Shown here one piece after another: positions 37,401-47,505 of a stretch of 64,000 nt of DNA. The notes below the pieces were generated by a model, which saw only the letters and a list, made by a program, of their open reading frames with translations, did not search any database and was not told the DNA's origin. The stretch spans positions 1 to 64,000 of the forward strand of contig JAJEKB010019009.1 in assembly GCA_022393335.1 (NCBI GenBank). Reading direction: 5' to 3'. A program made the position numbers and the translations under genes. The DNA comes from Macrotrachela quadricornifera. Lineage: Eukaryota; Rotifera; Eurotatoria; Philodinida; Philodinidae. The stretch's first letter is position 1; each line of letters opens with the position of its first letter.

Positions 37401-40091
37401 ATTCGGAAGATTTCAATTTATCTCTATGAAAACATTTAGAATGTTTCTATTGTTTTCGTTCACATTAAAACGAATCGTTCGCCTTTAGAACGAAAATAGG
37501 ATATAGTAAATAGCGATAATCGTTTAATCGTTTTTTAATCATTATAAAGATAAGAATATCTTGAAATACGTTCAAAAATTTTTTTTTACCTTGATTTGAT
37601 TGACCAAGAACATTTTTATGCTTTTTTGGCCATAATGCCAAAGCATTAGTTACCACTAAGTGTAAGCGATGTGCTATACACCATATGTGGTCTGCATCTA
37701 AACCCATAAATTCAATAGCTTTTGATAAATTTGCTGCACCATCAGTAACCACTCGATTGATCTTGTAAAAAATATGTAATTCTTGTAATCTTTTCTTTAC
37801 AATTTTCGATATTTGTTCAGATGTATGACGGTAATTAAATGAATAAAAACTAAGAATTTTTGATTGCTGTTGATGATTGTTTGTGTAGTAATGGCCTGTG
37901 ATAACAAGAAATGAACGATTACTACGATCGGACCAGAAATCCATAGTAATGGTTATTGTTTCAATATGTTTTAATTCTTCGATTAATTTGTTGTGTTTTT
38001 GATGTTGTAATCGTTTAAGACGACGTGTAACAATGTTTCGATGAATAGGACGATAACCTAAAGTCAAATAAAAATTTTTTGAACGATTTCAAAACAATAC
38101 TGAATACTAGTGTCTTCAAAGCTCCATACCACCTTCTTTATACAATTGAGCTAAAGGTTTTATCATATATATTCTATCATCGTTATTATGTAAAAGTTTC
38201 ATTTTTATCCTATTCTATAGCAATTTAAAAGGTAGGCAGGTACTATTATATGTTTGTTAAGATTTCCCTGTTATATTTAAATATAAAATGGAGAAAAATA
38301 CAAGAAGCCCTGAATACAGTAAATCCTACACAGATAAAAATTATACAGTTTTTTTCTATGGCTATATTTAATTGCGCAATATAATAACTTAAAAAAGCGA
38401 TAATAAGATTTCACAATAATTATAATGAATTAGCAACGATATACTGAGTAAGCATTAATTGTAATGAATGAACAATCAATATACTGAATAGGGAATAAAT
38501 TTAATTAATTTAAAAGAAAATTTTATAGAAAAAAGGATTATATGAATTTATTTAGGTTATAATGTGATTAATCTGTGCCAGATATTAATTTTTTTGTTCA
38601 TCCTTTTATCATGCCATGTAAATGATACAGACAAGACATTCATATATGGAAGCGCATATCTATCAGATATTCCGATTTCTCTTATTTATATTATCAGTTG
38701 CAAAATCTAATTATATTTGACCAAATGATCTCCCATAACACTAAACTACTAAATCTACCAAATTAGTGTTAGAATATGAGATATTCTTTTTTTTCATCTT
38801 TTCTTCGTGCTGTCATCATATATAGATGACTCGAACCTCACATATGTTTCTATTCTCTCTCTCTTCTCTTCTATATAGCCATGGTTTCTTAATAATGATA
38901 GGACGTAATTTTTTAGCTGAAGGCTTCAATATAGGACAATAACTAGTAACCAGTATTCTAAATTCAGTAATTTAATGATAAGGGTGGTAATTTAGTCCAA
39001 ATGCGGCAAGACCTTGTAACTGATAATACAAACAAACAAAATCTGGAAACCCTACGATTAAACACTTGTATATTTATTCTTCGTAACTTTTTTTTCGCCC
39101 TTTTCAAATATTTTCTACACGTACACTTGTTCAGTTTGCTTGTCCCTTCGTTCTAGATTTTTCCTGTTTTTTTTTATTTTTCTTGTCATGCGCACAATCT
39201 ATTGTGCCCGTTTAGAAAAATAAACTTTGACATTTTTTATCGATCAGTGAGAGGGAATATCTTTTAACAATCTTTTTTATATAGACACGTGTTTTTTCAA
39301 TATCATAAAATAGACTTTAATTAATTGTCACAATAATGTACTAAATTTGCATTTTCCGTTTTTTTATTCTCAACTGTAACCAAAAATAATATACTTTGTC
39401 TTTTTCTATTAATGAAACAGAAAATTATTACGATCTAATGAATTAACTATTGTGCATTATAATATTAAATTTGTCGAATAGTTTTCATATTACTTATGAA
39501 CTATTGTTAATTCGTGTTTTAATTTTTATTCATTCCAATATTTTTATTGCTCAAATAAATACTAGTCTTTTATTAAGATACTTTAATTCAACTTAGGAGA
39601 TCAAGAAATTTGATCTTTGTGAAACTTATTTAAATATATTAATAAAGTTCCATGTTACCTGGAATTGCTTCCTTCATAATTTTTGATAAGCCAGACTTGG
39701 TAAATGCGTTGAATGGTAAATTATCTTTAATTATTGCTTCAACAGATAATTTGTGAAACTTTTCTTTTATCATTGGACTAAGTTTTACTGTTTCTTCTAG
39801 TTGTTGGTTAAACAAAATCAATTCGGTCTTGTCATGTTTGTGTATCAGATGACGACGGAGAGCAGTTGTTGACCAATTATTAGTTGATATACGTTTGTTA
39901 CATATCATACAGAGAGCAAATTTTTTATTACCAGCTCTTGTAGCATATTTCCATACGGACGATGGTTCATTTGGTTGTTGTTCTGTATTTTCTTCATCCG
40001 TAGTATCATCTTCATCATCAAGATTGATTGTTGTTGGTGCTGTTGTATTGTTTGAAGATTTTTTAAATCGTTTGTTTTTGTTCGAGGTCAT
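34495..40091 (-). CDS. hAT transposase (BED zinc finger, 866 aa)
   Basis: Exons 40091-39659, 38057-37590, 36896-35812, 35194-34613 and 34527-34495 join in frame without a stop. A BED-type zinc finger (about residues 46-86) has Cys61, Cys64, His81 and His86. The RNase H-like core follows: ITMDFWSD with Asp184, VVTDGAANL with Asp250, and CIAHRLHL with Cys271 and His274. IRWNST and SGKHYPSM are typical later motifs. The C-terminal dimerisation region shows ATSVPAEAAFS near the end. An unusual stretch very rich in Asp, Glu and Asn lies within the first third of exon 3 (36740-36430). The enzyme should cut and paste the surrounding element and related MITEs. The last exon is only 33 bp and is the weakest part of the model. 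Confidence 0.88.
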
Positions 40092-40234
40092 TTGTATTGA
40101 TGCAATTTTTCTTTTATTTTTTTTTGTAAAGATAATATTGATTGTGGTTGATTTTCATTATTATTCACATTATCGTCTATATCAAATATTTTAAAAAAAA
40201 ATAAATGGTGGTCATGTATGATAAAAAATTTTAC

Positions 40235-40430
40235 CTGTTTCAAGCACACTAATATTTTCTTTAGAGTTAATAGATGGAACTTCAGGTGAAGGTGGTATTA
40301 AATCAGATGAAGAATTAATAAATGATAATTGATCTAAATTAGTCGTGTTGTTGATAATAGATGGTGCATCGAGATGATTTGTATTGTTATTAGTAACTTT
40401 TAAAACTTTTTTGGATGATATTTTTGTCAT
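40235..40430 (-). CDS. Small open frame upstream of the transposase, possibly its 5' exon
   Basis: A minus-strand frame starts MTKISSKKVLKVTNNN and ends at a GTAAAA donor. Splicing to an acceptor at 40176 extends it in frame to a stop at 40089, overlapping the transposase ATG. Past an A-run near 40113 the two frames differ by one base. Either this is a separate small peptide or the true first exons of the transposase with a one-base slip in the A-run. No domain is recognised. Confidence 0.35.
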
Positions 40431-40439
40431 ATGTATTTT

Positions 40440-41514
40440 GTATAATTAAAATATGAAATATGAAATCAGTAAAAAAACAACATTTAATAGATTTTTTAAA
40501 TTTTTTTTACGTAACAAAATTATAGACAAATTCTTCACTTATTAATTCTATATAACCAATTACCAGTGTCACAGAGAACTCGCTATATGTTATTATTTTC
40601 TGAAAATTTTCTTTTCTGTTCTTTAGTTTTGTTCTGTCAATTCTATTCACCAGTAGATACATAGATGACACATGTCATTTTTTGACTGACGTTTCTTTTT
40701 CAGTTAATTATTTAAAAAAAAAAGATGAAGTTTTATTAAGTGAAAATGTTTAATTATTCTTTATATTACAGACAGCTGACATTCGATTTTACTTGCGATA
40801 AGACATGAATATGATTTGGAATAGAAGTGTTATTACTAGCTCTGTCTAGATGAAGTACATATTCGTAAAATTCATACACATTAAGACAGATTACTCATAT
40901 CTTTGTTAGCTAATATATATTCAATTATTTTGATTCTTTGTTTAAATTCCTGAATTAGTAGAGTTTTATTTCGTACATAAATAATATATTTCGTATATAG
41001 GTTATACGACTTCTTAATAAAATAGAAATATTATTTGAGATTGATAAATAAAAAAGTGCCATTCGTACTCAAAACGGTCTATCTCTCGAGTAAGCTAACT
41101 ATCAATATTATATATATATATACATATATATATACGGACAGAACAGAAAAAAATATTTATTGGACAATAAACAGGCCACTATTGAATAAAATCGTTCAAT
41201 AGCGGTGTGCTCGTTATTCAATAGGTACCTTTATTTATCTTGTCTCTATATATAAAGTTGACGGCGTACTCATTCTACACATGCATCTCATTAGCGAATT
41301 TATTTTAATTATTTATAAAAATCTAATGAAGATCTAGCAGGCTCTTGTATAATACTGTATGTAACGATAGTTGAAACAAAGTGACACAAGCATAACCAAT
41401 TAATTTTACGATATAATACGAATTAGTTCTTAAAAAGATTGCAAATGAATGTATCTTAATGTTATAAGGGTGAGAAAGGTATTATTCATGCAACAAATTA
41501 AAGATCAGATAGTT
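40440..41514. other. Non-coding right interior of the hAT element
   Basis: AT-rich, with a TA-rich tract near 41110-41130. The transposase promoter is expected here. No specific element can be assigned. Confidence 0.45.
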
Positions 41515-41565
41515 GATAACCCAGTCATGACTGGTACCCAGCCCGACTGTCCTGGTGCATACCTA

Positions 41566-41915
41566 ATAATATAGAACTTGAGGACCTAAGGATATGTTAT
41601 TAATAAAGGGCTTGAGCACCCACAAGTACCCTCATAGTATAGAACTTGAGGATCCAAAAGGTACCCCCATTATATAAGAATTAAGGACCTAAGGATATCC
41701 CATAATATAGGACTTGAGGACCCAAAGGTACCCTCCCGATATAGGCCTTGAAGACCTAGGGATGCTCCCTAATATAGGACTTGAGCACCTAAGGGTATCC
41801 CATAATGTGAGACTTGAGGACTTAAGGGTATTCGATGATATAGGGCTAGAGGACTTAGAGGTAAGCCTCCCAATATAGGGCTTGAGGACCCAAAAATACC
41901 CTTCAAATGATTGAA
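41566..41915. repeat. 33-34 bp tandem array, right hAT arm
   Basis: About ten units of the form CTATAATATAGG, then ACTTGAGGACCTAAGG, then a GTACCC-like word. On the minus strand the unit reads GGGTACCCTTAGGTCC then TCAAGTCCTATATTATG. It resembles the array in the element at 3775-5683. Confidence 0.85.
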
Positions 41916-41926
41916 TACCCAGTCGT

Positions 41927-42118
41927 GACTGGATACCCAGTCATGACTGGGCACCCAGTCCGACTGGTACCCAGTCATGANNNNNNNNNNTACCCAGTCA
42001 TGACTGGGCACCCAGTCCGACTGGTACCCAGTCATGACTGGGCACCCAGTCCGACTGGTACCCAGTCATGACTGGGCACCCAGTCCGACTGGTACCCAGT
42101 CCACCAGTCATGACTGGA
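41927..42118. repeat. Palindromic subterminal array, right hAT end
   Basis: A higher-order repeat of about 34 bp alternates CCAGTCATGACTGG (a perfect 14-bp palindrome) and CCAGTCCGACTGG, linked by GCAC or TAC. It contains the only run of N in the window, so its true length is not known. Confidence 0.88.
41981..41990. other. Assembly gap (10 N) inside the palindromic array
   Basis: Ten N bases lie between identical repeat words. The gap is probably a placeholder of unknown true size caused by the palindromes, so the length of the hAT element is a minimum or an estimate. Confidence 0.99.
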
Positions 42119-42533
42119 ACTGGTGCATGTCTAGCACAAACTTCGGCGTAAGATACTATAGTCCCGAAGCAACCTCAAAAGTTGGTCGCACACAGTTTTG
42201 CACTTTATTGAAAACAAAAAGTATACAATTGAAATAGGTTTTACGGTGTAGATTGTAGAACTTTTCACGCTGCATCTTATGGTATATTTTGTTTTCTAAT
42301 AAAACGTATTTAAAAATGTTAGTTTCTATGGGATATGAATCGTGGTGAATGTGTTAAACAGGTGTCTATATATAGTACTTGACATCTACTATACAGACAT
42401 ATAATGAAATTAAATTAATGTTGTATAGCTTTATAATATGATTCAAACCAAAAATTGGAGAAATACTTTTAACGTCCACTGTATTAATAATGATATAATA
42501 TAGAGTTAATTCCTTTTTATCCCGACTCTTTTC

Positions 42534-42854
42534 TGTTGATGTTGGAATTTTCCCAACATGATATATTGGAACTTTCATAAGAGACAATGGATTTTTCCCT
42601 TAGTATACTATGTGTTATATGTTGGATTTTCCCCTTTACGTTAGTGCCTATACCATTAGGTATTTCCCAACATATATACATATATAAACGTTCGTGTTTT
42701 CGTTCGTTTCTGTCTTCTGATTCTTATTGTTCTTCTGGTTGTGTCCTCGTTCTTCTTTTTTCTTCTTTCTGTTCTCCTAAGTCTTCTTCATCATTCCTGT
42801 ATTCTCGTGTAAGTGATTTACTAAATAAATCGAACTCATACACCAAAACTTACA
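42534..42854 (+). mobile_element. Solo LTR of an LTR retrotransposon
   Basis: The 321-bp segment begins TGTTGATGTTGG, ends CAAAACTTACA, and is flanked on both sides by TTTTC (42529-42533 and 42855-42859), a perfect 5-bp duplication. A TATA-like TATATAAACG lies at 42681-42690 and AATAAA at 42824-42829, giving plus orientation. No second LTR or internal gag/pol sequence is in the window, so it is what recombination between two LTRs leaves behind. The frame at 42587-42862 is part of the LTR. Confidence 0.85.
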
Positions 42855-42859
42855 TTTTC

Positions 42860-44939
42860 TAAAGACACAATCAAAGTTTATAAATAGAAGAAATAAAAAA
42901 TGTTCATTTCTTTATCTCATCAAAATAACAACAACACTTTAATATAACAAACATATTTTTCCAAAATCTCATAAAAAAAATTGAATTTGATTACCATATT
43001 CAATCGACACAGTATTAACTCGTTATCTCTCATTAGCTACCAGAATGGTCATTTATAGATCGATGACCAAAAACTTAAGAAAGCGAGGGATTTGAAAATT
43101 TTCAAAACTTTTTCAGTGCTGTCTTCATGAGTTATCGATTGATGAAGAAAATATTTCATTCCATCGCTTTGCAAGCGAAATATGAACTATTGAAAGATTA
43201 TTCTTTTTAAAAAAACTCTAAAAATGTGAGTATTTTTAAGGCAAATCTTCCTGTCTTCATCGGCAACGAAGATGTCTACTTGTCAAATGGCCGGGTTTCG
43301 AATGTCTCATAACAGACTAATAAATAATAGGCAATAAGACGCAAGATGAACTCTGCAACTACATTAAATATAAAGATGTTATTCTTAACTATTTTTGTAA
43401 CGAAATCGAAAGCTTAAAAAAAAGTTTTGTAAGAACGCTAGATATGTCCTAAATGATTGTTAATACTTAAGGAGTCTTTTTTAAAGGTTTAGAATGTCTT
43501 GCAAAAATTAAAGACTTCTTCAGGTTTTGTATCATACCGAAATCCTGTTTAAGATCATAAAGTCGTCTGTAACTGAGTATCATATCCTTTTTTCTCAGTG
43601 TACTATTGATGGAACAGAGTGAAAAGAGGAGCATCACGAATAATTTTTTTCGTAAGCTCTATTATATGAGGGGTTGACACAGTTTTTACTATGGCCTAAA
43701 TGTCTTCACTAGTTAATTTTTTAATTTAATAGAAAGTAGGTATTTTTAAATATGTACCATAAGTGTATGCATAATTATAAAATAGTTTTTTATATCAAGC
43801 TTTTCTTGTTTCATATAAATCGAATAAAATGGAAAAGATTTCATTTTTTGTCCACTCAATGCCACAATAAAAAAGTAGTAAGATTATTCGAATGGCTCAG
43901 CATCCCTTCGTTACATCATAAACAGAAAGTAACCAAACTATTTCAGACAAAGAACATAACATTCAGTTGATCTGTTCATCCTATTATCATATTGAAGATT
44001 CTAGTTCTCTATTTGTGAGGTCACTATGTTATTGATGCTTTTGAAATCACTATGAGAAATAAAAGGTTAAGTTGGATCACTTATATGATTATATCTCAAC
44101 CGAAACACATATTACAGAAATGAGTAAAGGGAATAAATCACAATGGAATATTCATTTTTCTATTTTACATATTGAGTTACAATAACCTTCGTATTAGAAG
44201 ACCTTCAGGTGTTTTATTAAGAATTTCATATCAAATTCTCAAGAAGGGTCTTCCTTATTAAGTTAATAAATCATAGTTAGATTGAATCATCTATTATAAG
44301 AATGCTTCACATATATCAATGGGTATGTTTTGCCATCTGACATTTGCATATTGGTTGATGTATTTATACATCTACTAAATTATTTTCTGCAGCAAAAGAT
44401 TCTGGTTTATTTGTCAGCGAACTTGAGGATTTACTATATGAATTCTATATAAGAAAAGCTTTTGTGATACATACGAGGTGGTAGAATATGTTTTTTAACA
44501 ATATTTTCTATAACAACAAAAAAATTGTTTTTACATATCTAAAAGACGAAAATAAGCCATGATGAATATTTATCACATATTTTGATCTCTTATCATGTTA
44601 ACAATATTATCCATGAGGATATCAAGCATTCATCAAGAATTTTGTACTTGTCTAGATAGAAGAACAGTTCACCAGTGTTTGAACACGATACAATGCAAAA
44701 TACAAGAAAAAAAGTCCAAAGTACGATTTAAGTCATTTTCTCTTCGAATTCGATTTATTTTTTTTTTAGTCAGTTTATTTTATTTGAACTGCCGAGTAAA
44801 CTATTTGTTAGTGCGAGAACAATCACTATCGACACCAAAAACCGAAGCATTCAGACTTTTTTTTGAATAACTTTCTGTGGAAACAAGATAGAGGCCTGTA
44901 GTTTTCAATGTTTGATAGTCGAACCTTAGAAATATATTT
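42860..44939. other. AT-rich intergenic DNA
   Basis: No supported gene. The short frames at 43752-43970 and 44595-44870 have no recognisable domain and unremarkable composition. Confidence 0.45.
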
Positions 44940-45420
44940 TCATAAGTAGAATCTTTTTTGAAAATAAATTCGAATATTTATTTTTCAGAATATTTTTGGA
45001 AAATCACGCTGAATTTCTGAGAGCTATTACAGAAGTCGCTTGGTTGTTTTTACATATTCAGAATCAGCAAGAAAAACTGCATCGACTGATATATATTGCG
45101 AACCCTTTAACAAACTTTATTTGGTGAAATCTTCCATCTTTCGGTACATTTTAGAATACAAGTACCGAACGTGCTGCACATTGTCTAAGTGATTTTTTGA
45201 TACCATTCTGATGCTCCCTAGAGTGCAATAGTATGTACGAGTCGATGCAGTTTTTCATACAGACTCTGAACATGTAAAAAAAACCAATAAGCTTCCATAG
45301 CATTTTCAAAAATCCAGCACTATTTTCCAAAGATTTGCTGAAAAAATGATTTCGAATCTCTTTTCGTAAAAGATTTTCCTTATGAAAATATATTCTCCGA
45401 GTTTTGACTGGCAGATGATT
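44940..45420. mobile_element. Foldback element, diverged arms
   Basis: Words in the left arm (ATATTTTCATAAG, TTTTTACATATTCAGA, AAAAACTGCATCGACT) recur in inverted order on the right (complements near 45388, 45270 and 45240). The arms are about 150-180 bp with visible divergence. The outer limits are uncertain and may reach 44870 and 45490. The minus frame at 45151-45438 runs through an arm and is not a gene. Confidence 0.65.
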
Positions 45421-46186
45421 AAAAATGAAGACATCCATTGTGTTCTCATCGAAAGTTAACCAAAAAACATCCGGATGCTCGAAATTCTGGCGCCGACTGT
45501 AGTTCTCAATATGATAATGAGGAAATAATTAGCTTTCCTCCGCGTAGTTTATTTGACCAATCAAAAAATTAAAATTTACTAACTGTTAGTCTGTCGAATT
45601 TTTTAAGTCTTTCCATTTGACAATATATTTTGTTTTATGATTTTAACACTTTAAAATTGAAAAGGAGTCCGCCGTTTTTTTTCGCACGTTAGCCTATGAC
45701 TGATGTTACTGGGCAAATCAAAATGTTTCGATATATATCTATGGTAATGTCCATATTTACAAATTATTTCAAAGAATAGGAAGAATGATCCACAATTATC
45801 TGTCCAATCAAAGGCAGAATTTAAACTATGATAGCAATCCATATTCCTTTAGTTTGTTTGAATAAAAGAATGTTCATCAAGTATCCATTGTCAACGTCTG
45901 ATAAAATCTCTATTTCTTCAATTATAGATATAGAGAATAGACCCATATACGAAGCCAAACTGGCTCATTTTTAGATTTCCGAAATCTATCAATGCAAAAC
46001 ATATTGAGCATCAAAATTCTATTAAGGATACAAAAGTTTCATAATACAAGCTTCAAACACGATTACAAATTATTTCATGTCCTTAAGAAAAATGCAAATG
46101 TTTATGTTATTTAACCAGTTTAAAATCAAATAAGATTGAGTAGATTTTGTATGTAACATTGTAATATTCTTGATACGCTTGCACTA
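45421..46186. other. Intergenic DNA downstream of the oxidoreductase gene
   Basis: Nothing recognisable. It contains the presumed 3' end of the minus-strand oxidoreductase transcript. Confidence 0.4.
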
Positions 46187-47505
46187 TTAAATAGGAAGAT
46201 CTTGAATATCCACCCAACATCGTTTTTGCCATGATTCTAACCCTTTTTGAGCTAATTGGACACCTTTAGCACCGGCACGTAAATTCCAGGGAAACGGTTC
46301 ATCGTTTACTACATGGCGTAAAAATAGTTCCCATTGGACTTTAAAAGCATTATCATACACTTGATTATCCGACACAGCTGTCCATCCGTCTTTGAAGTCA
46401 ATAGGACTAGCAATATCAGGATTCCAGACTGGACGTGGCGTCGAATCAGAAGATTGAACATAGCAGTTGCGCAATCCAGCTACAGCAGAACCATTAGTGC
46501 CATCCACCCACAGGGTCAATAAATCATCACGCCTGACTCGGACACACCAGGATGAATTGAAATGTGCAATGATATCGTCAGCTAGCTCAAAGGTAGCATA
46601 AGCTGAGTCATCGGCTGTACATGTATAAGGCTTTCCACTTTCATCCCAACGTTGTTTGATATGAGTTGCACCTAAACACGAGACAGCCTTGACTTCACCA
46701 AATAGATTATCCAGAATATAGCGCCAATGACACAACATATCAAGAATAATACCTCCACCATCTTCCTTCCGATAATTCCAAGAAGGGCGTTGAGGCAGTC
46801 TTTCATCTTCTCCTGTAAACACCCAATAGCCAAATTCACCACGCACTGAAAGAATTCGTCCAAAAAAATTATTATCTTTTAATAGTTTCAACTTCTGTAG
46901 CCCGGGCAGCCACAGCTTATCCTGCACAACCCCATGCTTGATTCCTGCTTCTTGTGCTAATTTATAAATTTCACAGGCATCTTCAACTGTTTCAGCAATT
47001 GGTTTTTCACAGTAGATATGTTTTCCTGCTGCAATTGCCTTTTTCACTGATGGAACGCGCAAATTTGTAAGTTGAGCATCAAAATAAATGATATTTTGTG
47101 TATCCGCTAATGCTTCATCTAAATTAGTGGTCCATTGATCGACACCAATCTGAACAGCTAGTTTTTCCAACTTGTCCTTATTGCGACCAACTAAAACAGG
47201 AACTGGAATAATAGTTTCCTGCTCATTGATCTTTACACCACCTTGAGCAATGATCGCCATAATAGAGCGAATTAAATGTTGACTTGTACCCATACGTCCA
47301 GTTACACCATTCATAATGATACCGACTTTGTGAGTTTTGACATGTTTAATCTCATCAATTTTTTCGCTAGCCAAATCCGAAACTTTCTTAATATGTCCAT
47401 CAGTTGAACCTGATGATAAATTATCTACAGCGAAAAAGCATCTTTTTAATATTGAACTGAACATAATCTTACTTATGTCAACTACTTACGTTTATCTTCT
47501 GCCAT
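46187..47505 (-). CDS. Gfo/Idh/MocA-family NAD(P)-dependent oxidoreductase
   Basis: Preferred model: a 16-bp exon (47505-47490), a 65-bp GT..AG intron and exon 47424-46187, giving 417 aa. The N-terminal Rossmann part starts near VGIIMNGVTGRMG, a nucleotide-binding glycine motif. HIYCEKP carries the family's EKP signature (Glu145-Lys146-Pro147), whose Lys is the usual catalytic residue. GGGIILDMLCHWRYILD is the conserved segment ending in the substrate-side His region. The rest is the alpha/beta substrate domain. Members oxidise or reduce sugars, inositols and related polyols; the substrate cannot be told here. Most relatives with this layout are bacterial, so transfer is likely but unproven. 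An ATG inside the intron (47464) would give a 425-aa form starting MFSSILKRCFFAVD. Confidence 0.88.

Larger units (their letters stand above)
32077..42133. mobile_element. Complete hAT transposon (10,057 bp)
   Basis: The ends are TAGAGATGCACCAGT on the left and the complement of TAGACATGCACCAGT on the right, typical of hAT. Both sides are flanked by a perfect 8-bp duplication, GCACAAAC (32069-32076 and 42134-42141). Inside each end lies a cluster of CCAGTCATGACTGG palindromes, then an array of 33-34 bp repeats, then non-coding DNA. The centre holds a five-exon minus-strand transposase that appears intact. Perfect duplications and an open transposase suggest recent activity. A second hAT-like end (TAGGTATGCACC, minus strand from 41565) lies inside the right arm, so the present right end may be composite. 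Confidence 0.92.
31265..42493. mobile_element. Foldback element split by a hAT insertion
   Basis: Outside the hAT element the two flanks are inverted copies of each other. The left arm (31265-31405 and 31919-32066) matches the complement of the right arm (about 42225-42493). Landmarks include CTATATATAGTACTT, ACACATTCAYCACGAT, and GCAGCGTGAAAAG with CTCTACAATC. Removing the hAT and the left-arm MITE leaves a foldback element of roughly 0.65 kb. Confidence 0.8.

Noticed and set aside
41566..42118. CRISPR-like regular repeats
   Set aside because: The repeats are tandem without unique spacers, palindromic, and lie at the ends of a eukaryotic hAT transposon.
46334..46863. Short frames inside the oxidoreductase gene (46334-46522, 46672-46863)
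   Set aside because: Shadow frames of a well-supported coding region.
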